64,000 nt of DNA from Winogradskyella psychrotolerans (GCF_018860545.1 NZ_JAHKPN010000002.1:124001-188000), one strand, 5' to 3'; counted from the first letter of the stretch, positions 1 to 9,258 are shown. The notes: generated from the sequence alone by a model not told the origin. Numbers and translations are program-made.

Positions 1-1
1 C

Positions 2-499
2 GGATTCATTGCTGGAAAAAATGACGATATAAGTCAGTTTATATTAAAAGGAAAAGGTGTTGAAAAATATAGAGCAGATCTATTAAATTTTAAAACCGTC
101 ATTATGGGAAGAAGGACTTATGAGTTTGGTTTTCAATACGGACTTCAACCAGGGCAACCCGCCTATCCCCATATGGAACATTTTATTTTTTCAGATACAT
201 TGAAAATCGAAAATTTAGCTGACTCTGTTCATATTGAAAAAAGATCCTTAGACCGAATTAAGGACATCAAAGCAAATTCTAAAACAGATATTTACCTGTG
301 TGGAGGTGGTGAATTTGCAGGTTGGTTACTCAACCATGGACTAATTGACCAACTTAAACTGAAACTAAATCCCATAATTTTAAAAGATGGCATCAAACTA
401 TTTGGTAACTCAACCAATAACACAAAATGGAATTTAATCAAAAACGAATCTTTTGAAGATGGACTTAAAATATTGACATATAATAAGCAAAAGCACTAA
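2..499 (+). CDS. Dihydrofolate reductase-like (RibD C-terminal domain) protein, 5' end cut off
   Basis: The reading frame is already open at base 2 (GFIAGKNDDIS...), so the gene starts before the window and the first ATG at 104 is internal. The visible part has the marks of the DHFR/RibD C-terminal fold: a VIMGRRTYEFG segment (the MGRxTyE nucleotide-binding turn) and CGGGEFAGWLLNHGLID, the glycine-rich loop that binds NADPH pyrophosphate, followed by DQLKLKLNPIILKDGIKLF. Such stand-alone proteins are common in Bacteroidota. They are predicted NADPH-dependent reductases, but their substrate is usually unknown. Nothing around it points to riboflavin or folate synthesis. The fold call is firm and the reaction is inference. 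Confidence 0.85.
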   Translation, partial: GFIAGKNDDISQFILKGKGVEKYRADLLNFKTVIMGRRTYEFGFQYGLQPGQPAYPHMEHFIFSDTLKIENLADSVHIEKRSLDRIKDIKANSKTDIYLCGGGEFAGWLLNHGLIDQLKLKLNPIILKDGIKLFGNSTNNTKWNLIKNESFEDGLKILTYNKQKH

Positions 500-507
500 C
501 CGCTATC

Positions 508-532
508 AGCTCTTTAGTTAATAGAGCTTTAT
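508..532 (+). terminator. Weak hairpin after the DHFR-like gene
   Basis: AGCTCT (508-513) and AGAGCT (523-528) form a six-pair stem with a nine-base loop, followed by a short TT-TATA run. It sits 9 bases after the stop codon. The stem is short and the T-run is poor, so this is a tentative terminator. Confidence 0.3.
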
Positions 533-674
533 AAACTGCTTTGCTAAAAGCCTACTTTCCTACTAAGCTATTATCACTTAAAAATTCACTTCTTTATTAC
601 AAACCAAAACGTGTTTGTTCTATTAAAGTGACAAGTGACCATACAAATTATTTAAAATTAAAAAGCCCAAAATC

Positions 675-1568
675 ATGAATAATAAGCAAAATTCACTGAA
701 CACATTAGATGAAATTAAAGCCATAAGTTTTTTTTCAACATCACTTTATCATAAAAATTCGGTAGAAGAAGTCCTTTGGGACATTACCAAAAATGTCATC
801 CAGCAATTAGGGTTTGTAGATTGCGTTATCTATGTTTTTGATAAAGAAAAAGGCGTATTACACCAAAAAGCTGCATACGGACAAAAAAACCCTTATGAAG
901 AGGTCATTTATAATCAATTAGAAATCCTTTTGGGCAACGGCATTGTAGGCAGTGTCGCTAAAACTAAAAAGCCCGAACTTATTCCAAATACAAAATATGA
1001 TAGTCGCTATATTATAGACGACGAGGAACGATCTTCTGAAATCTGCATCCCAATAGTAATGGACGATACGCTTTTTGGAGTTATTGATTCTGAACATCCT
1101 GAAGCAAATTTCTTTAATGAAAAACACTTACATCTGCTTACCATAATTGCCACTTTATGTGCACAAAAAATAAAAGAAATTCAGACTAAAACACGTAAGC
1201 CTTTTACCCGCGCTAATCACTATTTTAAAAAATTGGAAAGCCTAATGCAATTCAGAAAGATCTATAGAAATCCGTATTTAACACTTTCTTCAACTGCTGA
1301 AGATTTGGGAATTTCGGCTTGCTATCTTTCCAGTATGATAAACAATTTATTGAATAAAAGTTTTATCGATTTTATAAACGAATACCGTATAGAGGATGTA
1401 AAGAACAATCTTCATTCCGAAGAATTTTCGGGTTACACCATCGTTTCTGTAGGTTTAGAAGCCGGTTTTAACTCAAAATCCGCTTTTTATTCGGCTTTTA
1501 AAAAACATACAGGTCTAACACCAATGGCTTATAAAAGTCAATCGGTTTTAAAGTGTCGTCATTCATAA
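675..1568 (+). CDS. GAF-domain AraC-family transcriptional regulator
   Basis: The 297-residue protein has an N-terminal GAF-like sensor (about residues 25-165; GNGIVGSVAKTKKPELIPN and the ICIPI..DDTLFGVIDSEH core are typical) and a C-terminal AraC-type double helix-turn-helix (about 200-292; LTLSSTAEDLGISACYLS, then AGFNSKSAFYSAFKKHTGLTP, the conserved second HTH). GAF domains bind small molecules such as cyclic nucleotides or sense redox; the ligand here is unknown. It stands alone, 175 bases after the DHFR-like gene and about 290 before the collagen-like pair, so its target is not evident from position. The start codon follows a GAF-containing frame with no earlier alternative of better quality. 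Confidence 0.85.
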   Translation: MNNKQNSLNTLDEIKAISFFSTSLYHKNSVEEVLWDITKNVIQQLGFVDCVIYVFDKEKGVLHQKAAYGQKNPYEEVIYNQLEILLGNGIVGSVAKTKKPELIPNTKYDSRYIIDDEERSSEICIPIVMDDTLFGVIDSEHPEANFFNEKHLHLLTIIATLCAQKIKEIQTKTRKPFTRANHYFKKLESLMQFRKIYRNPYLTLSSTAEDLGISACYLSSMINNLLNKSFIDFINEYRIEDVKNNLHSEEFSGYTIVSVGLEAGFNSKSAFYSAFKKHTGLTPMAYKSQSVLKCRHS

Positions 1569-1862
1569 TATACTTAATGGTTCTACCCAAAGCGTGTAGA
1601 ATATGAATTGTTCGATTCAAATTTTTATCGTTTAACGGAATTCCTTCACATAGTGTTTGCTATTTAGTTGACCACCAATGGGTTGATTATTAAACCTATG
1701 TGTATAGATTATAGTTTTCAATGAAGAGAGAAGTGGAGAGTAAGGATTAAAACTAAATAACATAAAAAGGTTGTCCTAATTCTTTAAGACTCAAATATTC
1801 AGGACATTACTCTTTTAATTAGGGCCTAAGTTTGGATTATTAATCATATAAAATTAAATGTT

Positions 1863-2444
1863 ATGAAATTTAAAACAAATTTATTAAGACCTATTTTACG
1901 TATGTTGTTCATATCCCTTCTTTTTTTCAGCTGCTCGCCTGAAGATGGAAACGATGGAATAGATGGAATTGACGGCATTGATGGTGCTGACGGTGCTGAC
2001 GGTGCTGATGGCGAAACCGGAACTGCCAATGTTATTTACTCAGATTGGATCGCTTCAGGTTTTCCGGACACTATCAATAGCAATTTTGATCAATGGGAAA
2101 TGTATGCACCAGAGCTTACACAAGAAATTCACGATACAGGTGTCATACTAGTTTACGCCCGAGTTAGTAATTTAATATATTCAATTCCAACTTCATTTTT
2201 TGGCACAACTCAAGAGCAGTGGAGTTTTAGGTTATTTGATTTTAATGATACACTTATCGCTATTCGAGTGCAATCAATTGACGATAGTAACATTGGAACA
2301 CCTTTTTTGAATGGCGATTTTAGATATGTCATCATTCCTGGAGGAACTTCCGCAAGTTCCAGACCTGCAAATGGCTCATCTCAAGTGGACTATTCTAGCA
2401 TGTCTTATGAAGAAATCAAATCCCTTTTTAACATCCCTGATTAA
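1863..2444 (+). CDS. Collagen-like-repeat lipoprotein, first of two tandem paralogues
   Basis: The 193-residue protein has a lipoprotein signal ending at LLFFSC (Cys about residue 25), so it should be lipid-anchored in the outer membrane or exposed at the surface. Directly after the Cys come about eight G-x-D/x-x-G collagen-type triplets (EDGNDGIDGIDGIDGADG... to GETG), encoded by near-repeated 9-base units. The globular part begins TANVIYSDWI and ends with the segment MSYEEIKSLFNIPD, both conserved in the next gene. Function is unknown; bacterial collagen-like stretches usually act as stalks. It has more triplets than its twin at 2501, suggesting repeat-number drift by slippage. Confidence 0.75.
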   Translation: MKFKTNLLRPILRMLFISLLFFSCSPEDGNDGIDGIDGIDGADGADGADGETGTANVIYSDWIASGFPDTINSNFDQWEMYAPELTQEIHDTGVILVYARVSNLIYSIPTSFFGTTQEQWSFRLFDFNDTLIAIRVQSIDDSNIGTPFLNGDFRYVIIPGGTSASSRPANGSSQVDYSSMSYEEIKSLFNIPD

Positions 2445-2500
2445 TCGTTACAGCCCCAACCTCTTTTTCATACTAAAGTAAAAACTTAAAAAACAATCTT

Positions 2501-3082
2501 ATGAAAACAATGAATTTTAAAACCAATTTAACGAAACACCTTCTAGGTGCGCTATTTATCTCTATTCTCTTTATGGGATGTTCACCCGAAGATGGTAGAA
2601 ATGGCACAGATGGTATTGATGGTGCAGATGGCGAAACCGGAACTGCCAATGTTATATATTCAGATTGGATTGATTCCGAATTTGATGACAACATAATTGC
2701 CACAGGCGGAGGTTTTTATGTGGATGCGCCCAATGTAACACAAGCCATTATAGACACTGGTATTGTTTTAGGATTTGCTAAAAACATTCCACTTTCGGGA
2801 ACACCAAGCATTTTTCAACTACCATTAATCAATGACCAAAATCAATATTCTGTTATTGTTCAGAACCCTGGCACATTAAGATTTAATGCCTCATCCATAG
2901 ATGGTACATCTGTAGGAACCACTGTATATGAAGAGTATAGGTATGTTATTATTCCTGGTGGAAATCCTATCAGTAGTAATCGCAGTAGTACTTCGGCAAC
3001 TACAGATTCAAAATCTACAACATTAGATTATACAAAAATGTCCTACAAAGAGATTAAAGCTCTTTTTAATATCCCTGATTAA
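2501..3082 (+). CDS. Collagen-like-repeat lipoprotein, second tandem paralogue
   Basis: This protein is also 193 residues and has the same plan as the upstream gene: signal peptide with lipobox LFMGC, a short G-x-x stretch (EDGRNGTDGIDGADGETG, about five triplets), the conserved TANVIYSDWI block, RYVIIPGG, and a C-terminal MSYKEIKALFNIPD. The 5' untranslated stretches and signal regions also look related, so a tandem duplication followed by divergence is the simple reading. An ATG at 2510 would align better with the start of the twin (MNFKTNL versus MKFKTNL) and may be the real start. Together with the gene at 1863 it probably forms one transcript ending at the hairpin at 3088. Confidence 0.75.
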   Translation: MKTMNFKTNLTKHLLGALFISILFMGCSPEDGRNGTDGIDGADGETGTANVIYSDWIDSEFDDNIIATGGGFYVDAPNVTQAIIDTGIVLGFAKNIPLSGTPSIFQLPLINDQNQYSVIVQNPGTLRFNASSIDGTSVGTTVYEEYRYVIIPGGNPISSNRSSTSATTDSKSTTLDYTKMSYKEIKALFNIPD

Positions 3083-3087
3083 TAGCT

Positions 3088-3132
3088 GTAGCCCTTAATA
3101 TTTTTTATTAATGTTAGGGCTACTTTTTTTTA
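3088..3132 (+). terminator. Rho-independent terminator after the collagen-like pair
   Basis: GTAGCCCT (3088-3095) pairs with the AGGGCTAC arm ending at 3122, with an AT-rich inner stem (TTAATA/TATTAA), and is followed by eight or more T residues. It starts 6 bases after the stop codon of the second collagen-like gene. Confidence 0.85.
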
Positions 3133-3148
3133 ATAAACAAAACTCGTT

Positions 3149-3772
3149 ATGAAGAAAACCATATTTTTAATAACAATTCTGTTGCTTCCATTACTACTAA
3201 TTGCACAACAACAGACTACTACAATAAAAGTAAGTGCTCGTTCTGTTCTTATAGATTCTTCCCCAGAGTTTAAAGCTACGGTAGCATTAAGTAGTAGTTA
3301 CTCAAGCCTTCCTGCTGAAATGACAACTCTTGAAATTCTGAAAAAAAAGTATAAAAGTGCACTTAAAGCCAATGATATTTCTTGGAGCAACCTGAAAAAA
3401 GATTCCAATGGTTTTGGATATGAAAGTATGGGATATGGTAAAGATGGTATTATATATGAATACCGAACCAAATCAGTGGAAAAAATGAAAAAATTCCTCA
3501 AAACTAAATCATTAGGAATGCAAATGATAAACTACTCCTCTATTATTACTATTGACGAAGAAGAAGCTGCAAAATTATCTGAAACAGCTTTGGCAAATGC
3601 TAAAGCAAGGGCTGCAATTATTGCAACAGCTATGGGTAAAGAGCTCGGAGATATAAAGGAAATAGAAGATTTAAATAATCGTTATGGTGAAGAAATTGAA
3701 AGCTCAATATACTACGATAGACCTATCGGTGAGTATTTTTATATGATTAATGTGATATTTTCGGTAAAGTGA
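3149..3772 (+). CDS. SIMPL (DUF541)-like periplasmic protein
   Basis: The 207-residue protein has a clear Sec signal peptide (MKKTIFLITILLLPLLLIAQ). The mature part resembles SIMPL-domain proteins: an N-terminal TTTIKVSARSV strand followed by a C-terminal helix AALANAKARAAIIATAMGKELG-like (visible as ALANAKARAAIIATAMGK), which is the most recognisable SIMPL segment, and a final YFYMINVIFSVK strand. SIMPL proteins form periplasmic assemblies of unclear role in envelope maintenance. The assignment is moderately confident. The terminator upstream isolates it from the collagen-like genes; it precedes another small exported protein by 50 bases. Confidence 0.6.
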   Translation: MKKTIFLITILLLPLLLIAQQQTTTIKVSARSVLIDSSPEFKATVALSSSYSSLPAEMTTLEILKKKYKSALKANDISWSNLKKDSNGFGYESMGYGKDGIIYEYRTKSVEKMKKFLKTKSLGMQMINYSSIITIDEEEAAKLSETALANAKARAAIIATAMGKELGDIKEIEDLNNRYGEEIESSIYYDRPIGEYFYMINVIFSVK

Positions 3773-3822
3773 TTTGCCATAAAATCTTATAAAAACATCA
3801 GCCTTCTAAAAAACACTTATAA

Positions 3823-4296
3823 ATGAAGAAATTAACACTCATAACCTCACTAATATATCTTGGGTTCTGTAGTTGTTCTGATTTTCATAACTCAAATCTG
3901 TTGGACAGTGATAACTATAATACTAGAGAAAAAAGAATTGAGTGTCTAAAATATGAAATTAAAGCAAAAAGTGACTTTGAGAATGCAGAATTTGAATTGT
4001 TTAATGTAAACGGTTTTACTAATAGTAGGCCAACATCTATTCCCGGAGCATCTTCTTGGGATTATAAATTTGTTATTAGAGTTAAATCTTCTGACATAAA
4101 CAAATGGACTGAAGGAATGCAAAAAACACAACCGACGAATTATGATATTAGTTGGACGAAAGCCATTGTTGAAAAAAGAGCAAGTGATTGGCAAACAACT
4201 AGTCAACCTGAGTTTTTTAAACGTAAAACGGCTAATGTAATGGTAATTGTATTTAGAAATGAAGGCATTATCTATAAACGTGTAATTGCTAATTAA
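3823..4296 (+). CDS. Hypothetical lipoprotein
   Basis: The 157-residue protein begins with a short hydrophobic signal ending in a lipobox-like GFCSC (Cys residues about 17 and 19). I recognise no domain. The mature part is polar and includes SSWDYKFVIRVKSSDINKW and a terminal MVIVFRNEGIIYKRVIAN strand pair, reminiscent of small immunity or cell-envelope lipoproteins, but no family can be named. It lies in a run of small exported proteins on the same strand (3149-4819) that may be co-transcribed. Confidence 0.6.
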   Translation: MKKLTLITSLIYLGFCSCSDFHNSNLLDSDNYNTREKRIECLKYEIKAKSDFENAEFELFNVNGFTNSRPTSIPGASSWDYKFVIRVKSSDINKWTEGMQKTQPTNYDISWTKAIVEKRASDWQTTSQPEFFKRKTANVMVIVFRNEGIIYKRVIAN

Positions 4297-4381
4297 AACA
4301 CTGACTTTGTTAATCTAAAAAATTAGCGTCAGGAACTACTACTCTTTAAACACAAACCGTTTAACTATTAAAAAAGGAATT

Positions 4382-4819
4382 ATGACACATAAAACAATTA
4401 TCTTTATTTTAATAACAACTTTCACTTCATTAATAAATATAAATGCACAAAATTCTGTATATGACATACCTCACAAGTTTTTTCATATTTTTAAAACAGA
4501 ACCTATGGAAGCATTGGACTATGCCTATTCCACTAATCGTTGGATGTTAAAACAGGTAAACAGAATTGAAATTTTAAAAAATGAATTAAAAGAAATATTA
4601 CTACTTGTCGGAGATTATCATGGTTTTGAAATTATAACGAAAAAAAGTATAGGAAAGAATTTAAAACTCCTTAGCTATATGGTAAGGTACGACCGTCAGC
4701 CAGTGAGATTTACATTTGTTTTATATAAATTAAAAGATACCTGGCGAATTCAAGATATAGTTTATAATCTTGATTTAACGGGTGAAATCATAGAATCAGC
4801 AAAAATAGACCGAAATTGA
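4382..4819 (+). CDS. Hypothetical exported protein
   Basis: The 145-residue protein has a signal peptide ending at ININAQ. The mature part has one helical half (EPMEALDYAYSTNRWM..NRIEILKNELKEIL) and a beta-rich half ending RFTFVLYKLKDTWRIQDIVYNLDL. That plan, with the WRIQDI strand near the end, resembles NTF2-like or DUF3887-type exported proteins, but this is a shape argument only. It is not part of the island to the right; the putative island border is about 530 bases downstream. Confidence 0.6.
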   Translation: MTHKTIIFILITTFTSLININAQNSVYDIPHKFFHIFKTEPMEALDYAYSTNRWMLKQVNRIEILKNELKEILLLVGDYHGFEIITKKSIGKNLKLLSYMVRYDRQPVRFTFVLYKLKDTWRIQDIVYNLDLTGEIIESAKIDRN

Positions 4820-4877
4820 AACATCGCATTACGTTTTATAATAATGTAAAGTAGATCTTTTCACGTAATGCTTATAG

Positions 4878-5090
4878 ATACGCAAATCGTTGTATCAAGA
4901 CACAAAAAAACCTTTATTTACAAAATTAGGATCAGTGGCAATCAATGATCTTAAATTACTACCATATTTAATTAACATGAATAAACGTAAAATAGATTGG
5001 TCTAAAACAAAACCTCTAAAAAGCATTACTAAAGAAAACGAAACAACACTATTAGAATTGGGCGCAAATGTATCTGGGTGGAAACTATGA
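4878..5090 (+). pseudogene. Orphan open frame, probably the 3' remnant of a gene
   Basis: An open frame runs from the TAG at 4875 to the stop at 5088-5090 and has no ATG near its beginning (TTG at 4890, ATG only at 4977). The peptide (IDWSKTKPLKSI, TLLELGANVSGWKL) looks like real coding sequence, but I do not recognise the family. It has the character of the C-terminal end of a larger protein whose front was lost. It lies only about 260 bases outside the left border of the island, a typical place for gene debris. It could instead be a small TTG-started gene. Confidence 0.35.
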
Positions 5091-5300
5091 TTAGGAATTT
5101 ATGATGCAATATTTAATTCTTCTGAATATTTATATTAAAGAAAGAAAAAAGGATCGTATCTCTTTCTTAAAAAAATTCAATAAAAAAGACTATTCAAATT
5201 TTTCGGCTATCTAGAACGAATTTAAAAATAGTCAAACTCAATAATACCACTCAATTATTGAATAATTTCTAACACATAAAAAGCACGACTTTTTAATAGA
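5091..5300. other. Non-coding AT-rich stretch before the island border
   Basis: No credible gene is visible between the orphan frame and the bidirectional hairpin at 5305. A short imperfect hairpin (AAAGAAAGA near 5137 with TCTTTCTT near 5161) is the only structure seen. Confidence 0.4.
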
Positions 5301-5304
5301 TTAC

Positions 5305-5347
5305 AAAAAAAAGCTTCAAAGAGAATAAACTCTATGAAGCTTTTTTA
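5305..5347. terminator. Bidirectional rho-independent terminator at the left island border
   Basis: AAAGCTTCA and TGAAGCTTT arms with an inner AGAG/CTCT stem form a strong hairpin, with an A-run on the left and a T-run on the right, so it can work in both directions. It lies 3 bases from the partial tRNA 3' end at 5351. Read on the minus strand, the order is tRNA end then terminator, the same as at the intact tRNA (38,016-38,140). It is therefore probably the original terminator of that tRNA gene, separated from it by the island. Confidence 0.8.
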
Positions 5348-5350
5348 TTT

Positions 5351-5363
5351 GTGGTCCCACATG
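5351..5363 (-). repeat. Distal att-site copy (partial tRNA 3' end)
   Basis: GTGGTCCCACATG is identical to the end of the CAU tRNA gene. The next bases (TATTGAAACTATT versus GACTCGAACCATG) are only faintly tRNA-like. There is no anticodon arm, so this is not a functional tRNA. It is read as the chromosomal half of the integration site left beside the original terminator. Confidence 0.65.
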
Positions 5364-5488
5364 TATTGAAACTATTAGAGCAATTGAGAGTGCTATTTAC
5401 TATAATAGAGAGCTGGTTAGGATTTAATCATCTCAAAATAACGTTATAGATCATAGTTTGTGTACAAAGGTTTGAGCATTGATAGATT

Positions 5489-8400
5489 TTACCGCTTCAA
5501 AGAAAAATGGCCAGTATACCTTTTACCATTCTGACGCTTTAACACAAACCAATAATCACTCGTTGGGAGTTGACTTCCATTTAATGTTCCATCCCAACCA
5601 AAATCATTAGGCTGTAATTGTTTAATTAATTTGCCATATCTATCGTAGATATAAACTTTATTATTAGATTCTTTTACTGAATTTATAATTTGCCATGTTT
5701 CGTTTTCTCCATCACCATTTGGTGTAAAGAATCTTGGATAATAAATTAAAAAAACGTCTTCGCTAACAATACCACATCCATTTTTATCTCTTACATATAC
5801 CGTATATTCATCAATGTACAACCCTGAAAACATATTCGTATCTTGGTAATTATTTCCATCTAATGAATATTCATAATCACCACTACCCTCAACAAAAATA
5901 GAAATAGTATTGTTATTTTGTGACCAATCTACTGTTTCAATATCTGTAATTATAGCAATATCAGAAATACTTACTGTAATGGTTTTCTCAACACTACATA
6001 TTTCATTATCATAAATATTAGAAACGGTGACGGTATATTGGCCTGGTTCATCTACCGTAATAGCCCTTGTGGTCTGACCAGTTGACCATGTATAATAATC
6101 ATAACCTTCATCAGCAATAATTTGAACGTTACCTCCTTCACAAATTGGCCATAAATCATTCATTAAGAGCACAGGTTGCTCATTTACTATCACTTCAAAA
6201 GACGTTGTTGAGTAACAGTCGGAAGAGTTTATATTTTCAATTCGTGCGTAAATGGTTTGAGGGTTAGTAATATTTGCAAAATTTGTTGGCAGTGGATTTA
6301 TTCCTTCTTCGGAATCTTGAGCGTTCAGATGATAAGTAATACTGTTTTCTGTTGAAGATTGACCATTTAATATACTATCATTTTGAATGGTTAAATCAAA
6401 TATTTTTATACCATCATTACTTTCATCATCACAAACTATGATAGCTTCTGGTTGATAAGCTATTGGTAAATAAGCTACACCTAACTCAAAAGAAGTGATT
6501 TCAAAGCAATTGTTATTATTTATATTTTGGATTCTTGCATAAATTGTTTCGTAATTTGAATTAACTGTATATATATTTGATACTGAATTATTATTATTTT
6601 GCGCATCTAATTCACTTGTGAAATATATTATTTCAAAAGTTAAACTCGATTGACCTCCTAATATTTGAGTGTTATAATCTAACAAATTAAAAGTATACTC
6701 TAAATCATTTGATACATCAATACAAATAAAATTACTAGCGATATTATTTGCAACTGGTTGCTCGCTAACAACAAAGTTAAGTGTTGTTTCATCAAAACAA
6801 TTAGCACTTAATTCATTTTCTACCCTTATGGTTATAGCCTGTGTTTCAGAAGTAAAAGGATTTGATAAAGGACTAGGTAATGTATTCCCACTCTCATCAA
6901 AGTAACTTACTAACATTCCTGTTTGTCCATTTAAAACTTGTGCTTCAATGTTTGAGGTATCGAAATCAAATACTCCATCGTTGTTATCATCACATTGAGT
7001 AATGTCTAATAAAGGATGTGCTATCACTGCATTTTGTACCACAAAGTGTAGCGTCGTTTCGTCATAACAAGCACTTTCATTGTTTTGGGAATTGGAATTG
7101 CTAACTCGTGCAGTGATATCTTGTGTAGATGATACAAAAGGATTTGGTAAAGGGCTTGATAATGCATTGCCTAATTCGTCATAGTATTCCACCATAACGT
7201 TAGTTTGACCGTTCAGCAATTCTGTTTCAATATCAGATGTGTCAAATGCGTACATGTTGTCGCCATTGTCATTACAATGTTGTAGAATAGAAACGGTATT
7301 GGCTATTGGTGCCGTTTCAACCTTAAGTGTTATTAGTGGTTCTATACTCAAGCAATCCTCGTTCAATGCGCTATCAATTCTTACATATATTTGCTGCGTA
7401 TTTGGATAACCTGTATTTTCATAATTCGAAATATCAGTAATTGGGTTTGTTTCGGACTGTGCTTCATCAAGATTGCGGTAATAATTAATACTCAATTGTT
7501 GACCTACAGGAAAGAGTGCCTCGATTTCTGAATTTACCCCACTTAAATCAAACGCTGAAACGCCATCAGTAATAGCTGTATCATCATCACATTGATAAAT
7601 TATTCTGTTAAAGGTCTCTGGAGTTCGTGTGGTAGAAACTGCTAGGTTTAGTTGGGATATTTGATAACATCCATTTGCATTTTCTACTCTAGCCCAAATT
7701 GTTTCTGAACTGACCAATTGATTCGTATAATCTATACTATTTTGAATGGGACTATAGGTGTTCTCTGCATTCGATTGCGATTCATAGAACGTTATGGTTT
7801 CACTGAGATGGTTTGCCGATATTTCAGACTTAACTTCATTGAGATTAAAAATGCCAAACCCATCCAAATCATCATCGCATTGTTTTAAATCTACAATTGG
7901 TGTAACTGTTGGCGCTTCAAAAATTGTAATAGCCTTAATGTCAATAGAACTTTCACTGCCAGATGTTACAGATAATGAGACTTCATAGTCTCCACTACTG
8001 GCGTACGTGTGTATTGGGTTTTCTTCTGTAGATGTATTTCCGTCACCAAAATCCCAAACTAACGTATCGTAAGCTTGCGAAATGTTTGAGTTAAACTGTG
8101 TCGCTTCTCCATAACACACATTATTTACTAGAATGCCTACATTAAAAAACGACTGAACAAATGGTGGTAAACCATTCTCTGAGGTATTACCATTTAAAAA
8201 GACACCATCACTTATATAGTTACAGCCAACACCTGCAGTATTAGGGCTATCAATTATATCTAAATAAGCACCTCCAAATAACGCTAAATAAATTTTACCG
8301 TCAGTTGCCAATTGTAAACTACTATTAGAAATATTTAACGGCCCTACTCTTGTCTCAGAATTTAAGATATCTGTTTGACTTCCAACTAAATTAAATTGGT

Positions 8401-9238
8401 ATATACCTTTTATTTTTACTGAAACATAAAGCAAATTACTATTTGGCGAAAACTCAATACCATAAGGTGCGGATTCCCAGTCAAATTCTAAAATTGTAAA
8501 TGGATTAGAAACTACACCTGTGGTACTATTAAAATCAAACAATTGTGCTTCCCATAGCCCTAAATTGGCAACCGCTAATTTTGTGCCATCAGGCGATACC
8601 TTTATACCTCCTATTGCATTTGTACTAAATCCCCCTAAATAGCTACCTACAGAACTTACAATTGGTGTTGTGTTTATACCTGCACTTGTTACTTTATAGG
8701 AAATAAAATCTGAACTATTCCATCGGTGTGCTATGACCCAAAAGGCGTCTTCTCCACTCACTTTTACTGCCGTTATTTTCTCTGTGACAGGTGTTTCTAA
8801 TAAAACGTTCTTGGTTGCTGTTACATCTCCATTACCACCATTTAAGGACATATCTACTTCTGAATATTGCAAACCGTTAGCGTAACCTCTTTCATCTAAG
8901 GTAAAAATATAATAGATATTTGAGTTACTTGGTTTAGGCACAATAATAGCGGCATTTGTAGAAGATTCATTGCCGTTAAGACCTGAGCCATTAGGCATTA
9001 TTTGATGCGTTTTATCCCAAACATTTATCCCGTTTGTGTAAAATAATAAATTTCCATTTTCATCAGCTATTGATGCACAGCCCTCAATAGTATTGAGTTG
9101 ACCATCTGTTAACGCAACAGGACTACCAGAATTAAAATCTAAACCAGCATGATTACCAAAATACCAAATGTTGGCTTCGTTTTGAGAGAAACCAACACTT
9201 GATATTAAAACCAATATGAGTAAATAAATTAACCTCAT
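5489..9238 (-). CDS. Large T9SS-secreted PKD-domain protein with type B sorting tail
   Basis: The 1249-residue protein has a signal peptide (residues 1-18, ending GFSQ) and an N-terminal propeller-like region (NIWYFGNHAGLDFN..., to about 370). A PKD domain follows (WDFGDGNTSTEENPIHTYAS, about 395-440), then about six repeated modules, each opening with QCDDD or CNDNGD and an FDLS/FDTS strand and ending with an IYARIEN-type strand. The end is a gliding-motility-associated C-terminal domain (FFTPNGDGENETWQI, YIYDRYGKLI, GWDGTLNG, YWFVLKR). This type B tail sends proteins through the type IX system and often tethers them to the surface. It is probably a large adhesin, the last gene of the T9SS/Rhs cluster, and 20 bases after the lipoprotein gene upstream. 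Confidence 0.9.
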   Translation of the reverse strand: MRLIYLLILVLISSVGFSQNEANIWYFGNHAGLDFNSGSPVALTDGQLNTIEGCASIADENGNLLFYTNGINVWDKTHQIMPNGSGLNGNESSTNAAIIVPKPSNSNIYYIFTLDERGYANGLQYSEVDMSLNGGNGDVTATKNVLLETPVTEKITAVKVSGEDAFWVIAHRWNSSDFISYKVTSAGINTTPIVSSVGSYLGGFSTNAIGGIKVSPDGTKLAVANLGLWEAQLFDFNSTTGVVSNPFTILEFDWESAPYGIEFSPNSNLLYVSVKIKGIYQFNLVGSQTDILNSETRVGPLNISNSSLQLATDGKIYLALFGGAYLDIIDSPNTAGVGCNYISDGVFLNGNTSENGLPPFVQSFFNVGILVNNVCYGEATQFNSNISQAYDTLVWDFGDGNTSTEENPIHTYASSGDYEVSLSVTSGSESSIDIKAITIFEAPTVTPIVDLKQCDDDLDGFGIFNLNEVKSEISANHLSETITFYESQSNAENTYSPIQNSIDYTNQLVSSETIWARVENANGCYQISQLNLAVSTTRTPETFNRIIYQCDDDTAITDGVSAFDLSGVNSEIEALFPVGQQLSINYYRNLDEAQSETNPITDISNYENTGYPNTQQIYVRIDSALNEDCLSIEPLITLKVETAPIANTVSILQHCNDNGDNMYAFDTSDIETELLNGQTNVMVEYYDELGNALSSPLPNPFVSSTQDITARVSNSNSQNNESACYDETTLHFVVQNAVIAHPLLDITQCDDNNDGVFDFDTSNIEAQVLNGQTGMLVSYFDESGNTLPSPLSNPFTSETQAITIRVENELSANCFDETTLNFVVSEQPVANNIASNFICIDVSNDLEYTFNLLDYNTQILGGQSSLTFEIIYFTSELDAQNNNNSVSNIYTVNSNYETIYARIQNINNNNCFEITSFELGVAYLPIAYQPEAIIVCDDESNDGIKIFDLTIQNDSILNGQSSTENSITYHLNAQDSEEGINPLPTNFANITNPQTIYARIENINSSDCYSTTSFEVIVNEQPVLLMNDLWPICEGGNVQIIADEGYDYYTWSTGQTTRAITVDEPGQYTVTVSNIYDNEICSVEKTITVSISDIAIITDIETVDWSQNNNTISIFVEGSGDYEYSLDGNNYQDTNMFSGLYIDEYTVYVRDKNGCGIVSEDVFLIYYPRFFTPNGDGENETWQIINSVKESNNKVYIYDRYGKLIKQLQPNDFGWDGTLNGSQLPTSDYWFVLKRQNGKRYTGHFSLKR

Positions 9239-9258
9239 TTAAATTTTCTTAAACGTTT

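Noticed and set aside
1844..2029. Proline/serine-rich minus-strand open frame (and a similar one at 2473-2703)
   Set aside because: These are antisense shadows of the collagen-like G-x-x coding repeats.
5351..5380. A second functional tRNA gene at the left border
   Set aside because: Only the acceptor end matches; the T-loop is degraded and there is no anticodon or D arm.
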